NCBI GenBank assembly: GCA_964560425.1
Contig: CAZLLE010000060.1
Location: 1-24,386 of the forward strand
Direction of reading: 5' to 3'
From: CAZLLE01 sp964560425
Lineage (GTDB): Bacteria > Campylobacterota > Campylobacteria > Campylobacterales > QNZT01
DNA: 24,386 nucleotides
In this document: piece by piece, positions 15,458-22,948 of the stretch
Position numbering within the stretch: position 1 is the stretch's first letter
Layout of the letters: each line of letters starts with the position of its first letter
Notes under the pieces: model-generated
What the model was told of the DNA's origin: nothing
Database searches by the model: none
The model's input: only the letters and a program-made list of their open reading frames with translations
Position numbers and translations under genes: made by a program

Positions 15458-16365
15458 TGGTAGAACATGTACAAAACATTAACAATGCCGTTGTAACACT
15501 TGATGTTGCACTTCCAGGTATTATATGGGGTTGGATGATTACACTTAATATGTGGGCAAAAAGTATTGCTACAGGTGTAGTTTTAGTTGGTGGTTACCTA
15601 TTTTTTAGATATAAAGATGAAAAAGGTGGGGTACCGGGAATTAAAACTATTATTCCAATTGTTGCCTTTATATTTTTAAATATCTTTTTACTCTTTACTC
15701 TACTTGATCTTCATCAACCCTTTAGAATGATTAATATTTTTCTTCATCCTCACTTTACTTCTGCTATTACAGTTGGAGCATGGATGGCATCAGCTCTTAC
15801 GGGTATTATTGCTTATATGAGTTTTTTGGTAGTTGTCAAGAAAAATACAACAGGTTTATATGAGACACTTCTAAAATGGGCTATATTTTTATCAGTTCCT
15901 GTAACAATGTATACTGCTGTTATTATGGGACAAGCTAGTGCTAGAGAGTTGTGGCAAACACCTGCTGAATTAATTCAAATGATGTTGGCAGCATTTCTTG
16001 TTGGTTCTGCTACACTGGCATTTTTTAGTCCTAAGTGGAGCAAAGAGGCAAAAAGAGATTTAGCTATTATTTTAGGAATGAGTGCATTTTTATCATTTAC
16101 AATCTATATGGGTGAATATTTCTTATCGTGGAAATTGGCTGAAGCAGAGGCAACAATGGCTTATGTACACTCTGGTGGTGAATATAATATGTTGTTTTGG
16201 GCAGGACAAATTATAGGTTTTATTTTACCTGCTATTTTCTCATTTATGGCTACAAGAAATGGAAGTGCTCCATTACTACAAATTGCAGCTATTTTATCAA
16301 TTATTGGTCTTTATATGGCTAAGCATGTGTGGCTTGTTATTCCACAATTATTATCGTTAAGTTAG
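15457..16365 (+). CDS. NrfD/PsrC-type integral membrane quinone-interacting subunit
   Basis: 302 residues with about eight hydrophobic segments (near 22-50, 63-84, 103-127, 137-159, 171-190, 201-222, 244-265, 271-298). The loop LLDLHQPFRMINIF at 82-95 matches the NrfD/PsrC motif (D-L-x-x-P-x-R) close to the quinone site. It anchors the complex in the inner membrane and exchanges electrons with menaquinone. It has no haem-binding pattern. It overlaps the ferredoxin gene by one base and ends 10 bp before the catalytic-subunit gene. Confidence 0.87.
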   Translation: MVEHVQNINNAVVTLDVALPGIIWGWMITLNMWAKSIATGVVLVGGYLFFRYKDEKGGVPGIKTIIPIVAFIFLNIFLLFTLLDLHQPFRMINIFLHPHFTSAITVGAWMASALTGIIAYMSFLVVVKKNTTGLYETLLKWAIFLSVPVTMYTAVIMGQASARELWQTPAELIQMMLAAFLVGSATLAFFSPKWSKEAKRDLAIILGMSAFLSFTIYMGEYFLSWKLAEAEATMAYVHSGGEYNMLFWAGQIIGFILPAIFSFMATRNGSAPLLQIAAILSIIGLYMAKHVWLVIPQLLSLS

Positions 16366-16375
16366 GGAGAAGTGA

Positions 16376-19300
16376 ATGTTCTTAGAAAGTAGAAGAAAAT
16401 TTTTAAAAGGTTCAGCATATGGTGTAGCTGGTACAACAGTAGCAATTGGAGTATTCTCTAATGTTATTGCCGAAGATACTAAAGCAACATCTAAATTCAC
16501 ACCAACTCCAGATTCACTAAACTTCTATCCTCCACAATCTGAGTGGGATAGTTTTGAAGAGCTAGACGGTGATGATTGGAAAAGAGGTGGAACAGGCAGA
16601 AATGGTGTACAGTCTGAAGATAATCCAGATGGTATTCAAGTAAATGATTACACAATCGTACCTACAGCTTGTAGTAACTGTGAAGCGGGTTGTGGTCTTA
16701 CAGCTTGGGTTGATAAAAAGACTCTGACAGTTAGAAAATATATGGGTAACCCTCTTCATACAGCATCTCGTGGTAGAAACTGTGCTAAAGGTTACGGTAC
16801 TATGAGTCAAATGTATGATCCAGATCGTATCCCTTTCCCTCTAAAAAGAGCACCAGGAAGTAAAAGAGGTCAAGGTAAATGGATTAGAATCACTTGGGAA
16901 CAAGCGATGAAAGAGATCGGAACTAAGATTCATGATACTCTAAAAGTTGGTGATGAACTTTCCAAAAAATCTATTATGTATCAAGTTGGTCGTCCTAATG
17001 AGAATGGTTTTGGACATAGAGTTCCTCATACTTTAGGAATTGATGGTTATAACTCTCATACAAATATCTGTTCAGCAGGTGCTAGAGAGGGTACAATACA
17101 ATGGGCAAATGATGATAGAAACTCACCAGATTGGGCAAATGCAAAACTTATTTTCCTACAATCTTCACATGCTGCAGATGCAGGACACTACTTCCAACAA
17201 TCGGCTGGTTTGATTGCTGATGCCAAAAAGCGTGGTGCAAAAATGGTTGTTATTGATCCTCGTCTTAGTAACTCTGCGGGTATTGCTGATTTATGGATAT
17301 CTCCATGGCCAGGAACAGAAGCGGCACTTTATCTTCATCTAGTAAATAGAGTTCTTCATGAGAGTGAAAAAAATGGTAAAGATCTAACTGACCATAAATT
17401 CATGAAAGAGTGGACAAACTGGGATAGACTTATGGCTGATAAAACGCACCTTGAAAGAATGGTGAAATATGGCTATATGGAGAAAGTTCCAGAAGATAAA
17501 AGTTATGAATCATTTATCAAAATGATCAAAGAGATCTATTCAGCGTATACAAAAGAGTTTACAATCAAAGAGTGTAGACTTGAAGGTCAAGAGCATAAGC
17601 TAGATGAACTTTTTGAGATGTTTATTGATGCTGGTCCTAGAGTTTCAACTTACTTATGGAGAGCTGGAACTATTGGTCATCGTGGTGGATGGATGAATAC
17701 TAGAGCTGGTTTCTTACTTCTTGCACTTCGTGGAGCAATGGCTGGTGATGTAGGTGGAGTTGGTATGCACCATTGGCATAAAATCTCTATTGGAGCAAAA
17801 GGTGATAAAGCTACAGTAGCTGGTAAAAAACCAAAAGCAGTAGATGTTTGGAATGAGGTTGTTTGGCCTCCTGAGTATCCACTTTCTACTTATGAGATGA
17901 GTTATCTATTGCCTCACCTTCTTTCAGATACCGCGTGGCAAAAAAAGTGGAAAGCTAAAGGTCTAAAAGTACCTGAAAAACTTGCTCTTTATATTCCAAG
18001 AATGTATAATCCTGTTTGGATTAATCCTGATGGATTTAGATGGATTGATGTACTCAAAGATGAGAAAAAAATCGAAATGAGTATGAATCTTTCACCTACA
18101 TGGAGTGAGACAAACTGGTTTTGTGATTATGTTCTTCCTGTTGGACTTGCTGGAGAGAGACATGATCAACAGAGTGAGCCAAGTAAACCAGAGCAATGGA
18201 CAGCATTTAGACAACCTGCTCTTAGAGTTGCTATGGAGAAAATGGGCTGGAAACCAAAAGATCCAACACAAGCTACACTAGAAGCACACATGAAAGCTGG
18301 ACTTGGTGAGATTTGGGAAGAGAATGAATTTTTTATGAATATGTTATTCAAATATGCCGATCCTGATGGAAGCCTAAATATCAAAAAACATTGGGCAAGT
18401 AAAAAAGATCCAAGCAGATGTGTAACTATCTCTGAATATTATGATGCTGGTTTTAGTCTATTACCAAACCTTAAAGCAGCTGCCACTCAAAAATATCCGA
18501 AGAGTGAATTTCCATGTTATGAGTACATGAGAGATCATGGAGCATGGACAGAGAAGACTAATGTATTTAGACCTCAAGAGAAAGAGGTTGTTATTGATGA
18601 AAAAGCAAAAACAATATCTTCTCATGGACATACTTATAATTCAGATCATGTCCAAAAAGATGAGTTTGGAACATTATGGACAGAACATAAAGGGCATAAA
18701 AAATCTATTGGTGTTGAAGTTAATGGTAAAATTCATGAAGGTTTTGCAACACCTAGTAAAAAACTTGATTTTTACTGTGATTGGTTGGCAAATGATTGGA
18801 AATGGCCTGAATATGCTATTCCATTCTATCCAAGAAATGAGGGTGAAGCGGATAAAATGGTACACCTTGTAACACAAGTTCACCATAAATTCATGAAAAA
18901 AGATAATGAGTTTGCACTAAATACTATTTATAGATTGCCTTATATGATTCATACAAGAAGTGGAAACTCTAAACACCTCATGGAGATTAGTCAAAACCAC
19001 AATCCAATTTGGATTCATACATCAGATGCTCAAAAAATGGGACTCAAAAAAGGTGACGCTGTAAAAGTTAAAATTGTTGATACTATGAATGGCTTAGAGA
19101 GTGGTTATTTCATCGCAATGGCAGTTCCTACAGAGGGAACAAAGCCCGGTGTTTTAGCTTGTGCTCACCACTCAGGTAGATGGAAACTTAAAAATGCAGT
19201 AAGTATCCCTGGATTTAAACATGAATTGGGTGTAATGGGTCTTGGTGCTCCTCTATATACTATGACTGATGATGGTAAAATAGGTACAATGAAACCAAAA

Positions 19301-19666
19301 GAGGGTATCAAAAAGATCAAAAAACCTTGGCAATTTAAAGAGTACAATAGAGATCTTGATAATATTTGGTGGGATGGTCTTACAGGAAGTTGGCAAAATG
19401 CTGTAGCTCCTGTTCATCCAGATCCAATTGCAGGTAACCATGCATGGCATCAAAAAGTTATTATTGAGAAAGCAGGAGAAGATGATAAAATTGGAGATAT
19501 TTATGTTGATTATGAGAATAACTTCAAAGTATTCCAAACTTGGAGAGATGAGCTTACTCGTCCACTAAACGAAGAGGATACGATTCGTCGTCCAAGACAT
19601 ATTAATCGTCCAGCAGTACCTCTTTCAGACAAAGCTTACGCAGTTTCGATAAAATCGAAATCATAA
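16376..19666 (+). CDS. Tat-exported molybdopterin oxidoreductase catalytic subunit (Ttr/Psr/Soe-like)
   Basis: 1096 residues. The Tat signal S5-R6-R7-K-F-L-K is followed by a hydrophobic stretch to about residue 28 and likely cleavage near V-I-A (30-32). An N-terminal [4Fe-4S] site is C99-x2-C102-x3-C106-x29-C136. The molybdenum-contacting position is probably C232 in NICSAGARE, which places it with cysteine-ligated DMSO-reductase enzymes (PsrA/PhsA, TtrA, SoeA, ArrA). The length exceeds PsrA (about 750) and is close to TtrA (about 1020). B-C-A gene order is that of ttrBCA. Candidate substrates are tetrathionate, polysulfide/thiosulfate, sulfite or an arsenic oxyanion; none can be chosen from sequence alone. 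Ribosome site AGGGAGA lies at 16364-16370. Confidence 0.85.
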   Translation: MFLESRRKFLKGSAYGVAGTTVAIGVFSNVIAEDTKATSKFTPTPDSLNFYPPQSEWDSFEELDGDDWKRGGTGRNGVQSEDNPDGIQVNDYTIVPTACSNCEAGCGLTAWVDKKTLTVRKYMGNPLHTASRGRNCAKGYGTMSQMYDPDRIPFPLKRAPGSKRGQGKWIRITWEQAMKEIGTKIHDTLKVGDELSKKSIMYQVGRPNENGFGHRVPHTLGIDGYNSHTNICSAGAREGTIQWANDDRNSPDWANAKLIFLQSSHAADAGHYFQQSAGLIADAKKRGAKMVVIDPRLSNSAGIADLWISPWPGTEAALYLHLVNRVLHESEKNGKDLTDHKFMKEWTNWDRLMADKTHLERMVKYGYMEKVPEDKSYESFIKMIKEIYSAYTKEFTIKECRLEGQEHKLDELFEMFIDAGPRVSTYLWRAGTIGHRGGWMNTRAGFLLLALRGAMAGDVGGVGMHHWHKISIGAKGDKATVAGKKPKAVDVWNEVVWPPEYPLSTYEMSYLLPHLLSDTAWQKKWKAKGLKVPEKLALYIPRMYNPVWINPDGFRWIDVLKDEKKIEMSMNLSPTWSETNWFCDYVLPVGLAGERHDQQSEPSKPEQWTAFRQPALRVAMEKMGWKPKDPTQATLEAHMKAGLGEIWEENEFFMNMLFKYADPDGSLNIKKHWASKKDPSRCVTISEYYDAGFSLLPNLKAAATQKYPKSEFPCYEYMRDHGAWTEKTNVFRPQEKEVVIDEKAKTISSHGHTYNSDHVQKDEFGTLWTEHKGHKKSIGVEVNGKIHEGFATPSKKLDFYCDWLANDWKWPEYAIPFYPRNEGEADKMVHLVTQVHHKFMKKDNEFALNTIYRLPYMIHTRSGNSKHLMEISQNHNPIWIHTSDAQKMGLKKGDAVKVKIVDTMNGLESGYFIAMAVPTEGTKPGVLACAHHSGRWKLKNAVSIPGFKHELGVMGLGAPLYTMTDDGKIGTMKPKEGIKKIKKPWQFKEYNRDLDNIWWDGLTGSWQNAVAPVHPDPIAGNHAWHQKVIIEKAGEDDKIGDIYVDYENNFKVFQTWRDELTRPLNEEDTIRRPRHINRPAVPLSDKAYAVSIKSKS

Positions 19667-19671
19667 AATAG

Positions 19672-19697
19672 AGAGATAAGCCTTTTGGCTTGTCTCT
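19672..19697 (+). terminator. Intercistronic hairpin after the catalytic subunit
   Basis: An 11-bp stem (19672-19682 with 19687-19697, one G-U pair) and a TTTT loop, 5 bp after the stop codon. No T-run follows. It is more likely a partial terminator or 3' stabiliser that lowers expression of the downstream chaperone and ferredoxin genes relative to the structural subunits. A smaller 7-bp stem (19644-19650/19654-19660) lies in the last codons just before it. Confidence 0.6.
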
Positions 19698-19731
19698 ACA
19701 CTACATTACATTCACAACAAGGTCAAACAAT

Positions 19732-20358
19732 ATGAATATTAGATTAATGAATTGTCAAAATAGAGAGTTTCTTTATGCCCTATACTCTAGAATCTTCATG
19801 ATAGAAGCAAATGAAGAGTTATTAGAATTGATAGAATCAGAGGATATAAAGGAGTTCTTTCCAAACATGGCAGATTGGGAAATATATAAAACATTACCAA
19901 GAGAACAAATTATAAATGAACATTTAAATGTAGATTTTACAGATATTTCACTTCTTCATCTTGTCCCTTATGAAACATTTTACATAAGAGAAGATGCCAT
20001 GATTGAAAGTGGCGGAGATAATAGTGTTATAGCCTTTTATGAGCGATTTGAATTTGTAGTAGAGAAAGATAAAGCTCGTATAGTTTCACCAGATCATATT
20101 GCTGTAGAGATGGAGTTTTTGTATAAACTAATATCAGCAGAAAAAGATGCACTAAATGATGGAAATGAGAAAATTGCAGATGAGTTGAGAGATTTACAGA
20201 TAGAATTTTTAGAAAAACATCTTCTAAAATGGGCTCCACTATATTTTATCAATGTCAAAAATGAAGCACAAACACCCTTTTATCATGATAGTGCCATGAC
20301 TGCTTTAGACTTTATTCTTGGAGATTATGAATATTTAAAAGAGAGTTTAAAAGATTAA
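19732..20358 (+). CDS. TorD/DmsD-family chaperone
   Basis: 208 residues from the ATG at 19732. An all-helical protein with the family blocks PYETFYIREDAMIESG (around 80-95) and DHIAVEMEFLYKL (about 120-132), and a late segment with F-L-E-K-H-L-L-K-W-A-P and T-P-F-Y. Such proteins bind the Tat signal of a partner molybdoenzyme and hold it until cofactor is loaded. The partner is presumably the catalytic subunit directly upstream. An in-frame TTG at 19690 lies inside the preceding hairpin and has no ribosome site, whereas AAGG lies 9 bp before the ATG. Its stop codon touches the next ATG. Confidence 0.85.
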   Translation: MNIRLMNCQNREFLYALYSRIFMIEANEELLELIESEDIKEFFPNMADWEIYKTLPREQIINEHLNVDFTDISLLHLVPYETFYIREDAMIESGGDNSVIAFYERFEFVVEKDKARIVSPDHIAVEMEFLYKLISAEKDALNDGNEKIADELRDLQIEFLEKHLLKWAPLYFINVKNEAQTPFYHDSAMTALDFILGDYEYLKESLKD

Positions 20359-21435
20359 ATGCAAAAACTCAATATAGATTTGGGATCATGTGTAAAAGTA
20401 TCTAGCAAATATTCAAACTGCACAAGTTGTGCAGATATATGCCCAATATCATCAATAACATTTAACGATAATATTCCAATTGTAGATGAGAGCTGTATAG
20501 ATTGTGGAGGATGTATCGGTGTATGTCCTAGTGAAGCTATTAGTTTAGATGATTTTAAAACTATGGATTTTATATTTGATTTTATACAATCAAAAGAGAA
20601 TCTAATAAGCTGTAAAAAAAATATACCTTGCCTTGCACTACTAAGTGTAGAAAATCTAATATCAACAGCTATTTTAAAAGGCAATACAGTCGTAGATATA
20701 GGACATTGTGAAACTTGTCATATAAAAGATCCTCTATTTGATCAAATCAAACAAAATGTAAACGAAGCAAATTATCTACTAGAAAAACTTCAACACAACA
20801 CCAAAATAGATATGCAAAATATAGCATACGAAGAAGAGAAAGAGGAGGAAACAGCAGATAGAAGAGCTTTTTTTAAAAACTTGACTATTAAAGGTGCTAT
20901 CAAAAATAAGATAGAGTTTGAAAAAGAGGTAGAAAAAAGTGAAACTAGAAATATTCTAAGTTCAAATGACACCTCAAAAATAAAAGAAAAACAGCTACCA
21001 AACAAAAGAAAACTGCTCTACATGGCACTAAAAAGAATAGAGAAAATAGATACTTTTGAACAACTAGAAGAGGATACTATCTCTTTTAGCTCTCAAAAAA
21101 GTATAGATAGTAGCTGTGATAACTGCTCATTTTGTTATAGAATCTGTCCAACAGGAGCATTAAGTACCAATAGAAGAGGAAACAAAATAGAGTTTGATAC
21201 TCTTTTGTGTCTAAAATGCAAACTATGTCATGATGTATGTCAAAGTGATTCTATACATCTTGAACCAATATCAACACAATCATTTTTTCAAGCAAAAGTA
21301 GAAGAGTTGATTCACTTCAACATGATAAGATGTGAAGATTGTGGAATATATTTTACAATCTTAGGTGATGAAAAAATGTGCCGAAGATGCACAATTGAAG
21401 AAGAAGAAGCAAAAAATTTATGGGGTATACAATAA
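20359..21435 (+). CDS. Polyferredoxin with internal Tat-like motif and C-terminal zinc ribbon
   Basis: 358 residues. The N-terminal pair of [4Fe-4S] motifs is C21-x2-C24-x3-C28-P and C46-x2-C49-x2-C52-x3-C56-P, with C11 possibly completing the first. A middle domain (about 65-145) has further cysteines C85, C91, C117 and C120 (H-C-E-T-C-H). Residues 168-175 read D-R-R-A-F-F-K-N, like a Tat box but internal. A second cluster pair lies at C253/C256/C259/C263 and C284/C287/C290/C294, then a zinc-ribbon-like C325-x2-C328...C341-x2-C344. It starts at the base after the TorD-like stop. The location suggests a maturation or electron-donating role for the molybdoenzyme. It is cytoplasmic by sequence, unless the internal motif is used. 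Confidence 0.75.
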   Translation: MQKLNIDLGSCVKVSSKYSNCTSCADICPISSITFNDNIPIVDESCIDCGGCIGVCPSEAISLDDFKTMDFIFDFIQSKENLISCKKNIPCLALLSVENLISTAILKGNTVVDIGHCETCHIKDPLFDQIKQNVNEANYLLEKLQHNTKIDMQNIAYEEEKEEETADRRAFFKNLTIKGAIKNKIEFEKEVEKSETRNILSSNDTSKIKEKQLPNKRKLLYMALKRIEKIDTFEQLEEDTISFSSQKSIDSSCDNCSFCYRICPTGALSTNRRGNKIEFDTLLCLKCKLCHDVCQSDSIHLEPISTQSFFQAKVEELIHFNMIRCEDCGIYFTILGDEKMCRRCTIEEEEAKNLWGIQ

Positions 21436-21893
21436 TGGAAGATTTAAGAAAAGAATTTGATGATTTTATGAAACAAAACCAATTTGATTCATGTCAAAGT
21501 GGAGATTGTGAAACAGAGGTAGAAGAGGAGTATCCAGATTATATAATTGAACTAAAAGAGAAGATGTTATCACCTCAAAAAGTGGGAATATATTTTTCAA
21601 AAAAAGATTTCAGAGAGATAGGATTGGCAACAGAAAACTCTATCTCACTAAAACAGAGAGATAGAATGTTGACTGATCTTCTAAAAAGTATCTTCACTTA
21701 TGAAGATATGGAGAAAATATTTGCAGTTATCAACCTACTAATAGATCAAAGAATAGAGTACTACAATGAACTACAAACCACATTCCCTCATAGCAACAGC
21801 TTTTTGGATGAACATAAAAACAAAGCTCTAAAACTTCAAAAAACTCTCATTAGAATTTTGGAAGATAATAAAAATGTACTTCGTGCTGATTAG
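21435..21893 (+). CDS. Small acidic helical protein of the molybdoenzyme operon, unknown function
   Basis: 152 residues from the ATG at 21435, which overlaps the polyferredoxin stop by one base (TAATG), the same coupling used between the ferredoxin and NrfD genes. An earlier ATG at 21420 is possible but less likely. The product is charged and predicted helical, with two cysteines close together (C20-x4-C25) in an acidic N-terminal region and no signal peptide or membrane segment. No family is recognised. Its position suggests an accessory or assembly factor for the redox complex. Its last 12 codons are imperfectly duplicated at 22797-22834. Confidence 0.7.
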   Translation: MEDLRKEFDDFMKQNQFDSCQSGDCETEVEEEYPDYIIELKEKMLSPQKVGIYFSKKDFREIGLATENSISLKQRDRMLTDLLKSIFTYEDMEKIFAVINLLIDQRIEYYNELQTTFPHSNSFLDEHKNKALKLQKTLIRILEDNKNVLRAD

Positions 21894-21895
21894 TA
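21856..21895 (+). repeat. 40-bp near-direct repeat, copy 1 (3' end of the operon's last gene)
   Basis: Matches 22797-22836 at 36 of 40 positions. It covers the last codons and TAG of the 152-residue gene plus two bases. The two copies flank the HigBA-type module. Confidence 0.85.
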
Positions 21896-21930
21896 TAAAA
21901 AAGTCATAGTTGTTTATCACTTTATAGCGT

Positions 21931-21954
21931 AAAACCACCTCCTTTATGGGGTGG
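21931..21954 (-). terminator. Terminator of the HigBA-type operon
   Basis: A 7-bp stem (21935-21941 with 21948-21954, one G-U pair). Read on the minus strand it is followed by TTTT at 21931-21934. It lies 14 bp past the antitoxin stop, so it ends the minus-strand unit. On the plus strand it lacks a T-run. Confidence 0.55.
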
Positions 21955-21967
21955 AGTATCAACTCTC

Positions 21968-22243
21968 TTAAGCTATAGACACTTTGAGTTCTTTACCAAT
22001 ACTGTGAGCAAAGTTCTCTAATGTTGACAGCTTAATATCTTTTGCATGATTTTCAATCCTAGAAATTGCTGATTTTTTGGTCTTTAATAGTATGGCTAAA
22101 TCCTCTTGTGTTAATCCTGCATCGATTCTAGCTTGTTTTAAAATCTCGCCAATTTTAAACTCTTGATATCCTGAATCAAAATCTTTTGCAAATTCTAAAT
22201 CTTCTTTTTTTCTTTTGTTGATATATTTTTTCAAATCACTCAT
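21968..22243 (-). CDS. higA: HigA-like XRE-family antitoxin
   Basis: 91 residues. A helix-turn-helix at about 33-85 has the XRE core LTQEDLAILLKTKKSAISRIEN, in which the recognition helix follows Q46. It pairs with the toxin gene directly upstream, overlapping it by 8 bp (ATGAGTGA). AAAGGA lies 6 bp before the ATG. HigA-type antitoxins bind their toxin and repress the shared promoter; the palindromes at 22601-22623 are the likely binding sites. Toxin-first order is typical of HigBA. Confidence 0.85.
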   Translation of the reverse strand: MSDLKKYINKRKKEDLEFAKDFDSGYQEFKIGEILKQARIDAGLTQEDLAILLKTKKSAISRIENHAKDIKLSTLENFAHSIGKELKVSIA

Positions 22244-22592
22244 GGTTGTCCTTTCTTGATAAATAATCTTTTCTTCTTTGTTGTGCCAAATCTATTTCAG
22301 GTTTTGGAACCTTTTGATCTTTTTTCTTAAAGCCATTTGTTAAAATAACAAATGTACCATCGTTTTCAAAACCCAATAATCTAAAATGGTTTTTACCAAT
22401 CTGTACTCTCACTTCAATGATACCATCACAATTACTCAATTGTTTGTAATATTTGGTTGAAATGGTTTCCAATTCTTCAATCAGTTTTAAAACCCAAACA
22501 ACTTTTTTAGCCTCTTTTGATGATAGGCTATCAAGAAAATCATCAATAGGGCTTTTCCCTGATGGCATTTTATAAAATAGTATCTCTTTCAT
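22236..22592 (-). CDS. higB: HigB/RelE-superfamily (Gp49-like) toxin
   Basis: 118 residues from the ATG at 22590-22592. The Gp49-like/COG4679 pattern is clear: S-P-I-D-D-F-L near the N-terminus, R62 and R71 in successive strands (EVRVQIGKNHFRLLGF), and the C-terminal block F-V-I-L-T-N-G-F-K-K-K followed by P-K-P-E-I-D-L-A-Q-Q-R. Family members are ribosome-dependent mRNA endonucleases. An in-frame extension to 22682 is rejected, because it would run through the promoter and operator. No ribosome site precedes this ATG, and the promoter geometry suggests a nearly leaderless message. It lies upstream of and overlaps the antitoxin gene. Confidence 0.83.
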   Translation of the reverse strand: MKEILFYKMPSGKSPIDDFLDSLSSKEAKKVVWVLKLIEELETISTKYYKQLSNCDGIIEVRVQIGKNHFRLLGFENDGTFVILTNGFKKKDQKVPKPEIDLAQQRRKDYLSRKDNHE

Positions 22593-22599
22593 ATCGACA

Positions 22600-22628
22600 A
22601 TGTTAACATAAAAGTTAACTTTTGTCAA
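22600..22628 (-). promoter_or_regulatory. HigBA promoter with overlapping palindromic operators
   Basis: On the minus strand: -35 TTGACA (22623-22628), 17-bp spacer, -10 TAACAT (22600-22605). The spacer contains the perfect 14-bp palindrome AAAAGTTAACTTTT (22610-22623), and TGTTAACA (22601-22608) overlaps the -10. Both share GTTAAC. Expected transcription start is within a few bases of the toxin ATG. Confidence 0.75.
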
Positions 22629-22653
22629 GCTGGTTTTCTTTTTTGTTTGGAAG

Positions 22654-22700
22654 TTTTTCAAGGAAAGTTTGCACAAGTGCAACCGCTATTCGCTACTTTT
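22654..22700 (+). repeat. 47-bp inverted repeat, left copy
   Basis: Matches the reverse complement of 23483-23529 at 44 of 47 positions. Contains the internal palindrome TTGCAC-AA-GTGCAA. Its inner end abuts the hairpin at 22703-22724. Confidence 0.9.
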
Positions 22701-22702
22701 GG

Positions 22703-22724
22703 ACACCTTTTTTTAAAAAGGTGT
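22703..22724. repeat. Hairpin inside the repeat-flanked block
   Basis: A perfect 10-bp stem (22703-22712 with 22715-22724) and a 2-base loop. It is enclosed by a second 7-bp inverted pair TGCAACC (22678-22684) / GGTTGCA (22726-22732). It could terminate read-through or form a cruciform. The remainder of the gene-free stretch 22593-22948 holds a tandem 10-bp AAAATCTGAG (22775-22794), the gene-end remnant and a promoter. Confidence 0.6.
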
Positions 22725-22796
22725 GGGTTGCATAGAATATTTTAGTTTTTAAAAGATTAAGGGGGCTGACCCAAAAAATCTGAGAAAATCTGAGGA

Positions 22797-22836
22797 TTTT
22801 GGATGAGAATAAAAGTGTACTTTGTGCTGATTAGTA
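22797..22836 (+). pseudogene. 40-bp near-direct repeat, copy 2: remnant of the operon gene's 3' end
   Basis: 36 of 40 positions match 21856-21895. In the same frame it reads ILDENKSVLCAD-stop against ILEDNKNVLRAD-stop in the intact gene. Immediately after it a short ORF MSKINTFFGDIE (22839-22877) begins and stops, possibly the broken start of what was once the next operon gene. Confidence 0.7.
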
Positions 22837-22897
22837 CCATGTCAAAAATCAACACTTTTTTCGGAGATATTGAATAAGTACTGAAAAAGAGAAAATA

Positions 22898-22926
22898 TTG
22901 ATTCTGTATTCAAAATGGGATATAAT
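22898..22926 (+). promoter_or_regulatory. Promoter of the RelB/DinJ-type antitoxin gene
   Basis: TTGATT (22898-22903), 17-bp spacer, TATAAT (22921-22926): one of the best -35/-10 pairs in the window. GAAGG at 22937-22941 and the ATG at 22949 follow. Confidence 0.7.
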
Positions 22927-22948
22927 GTGAAAAATAGAAGGCATTATC

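Noticed and set aside
19690..19731. In-frame TTG start for the TorD-like gene
   Set aside because: It falls inside the intercistronic hairpin and the added residues are not family-like; the ATG at 19732 is better supported.
22593..22682. N-terminal extension of the HigB-type toxin by 30 codons
   Set aside because: The extension runs through the TTGACA/TAACAT promoter and both palindromes, and its residues do not fit the family, whose members start near MKEILFY.
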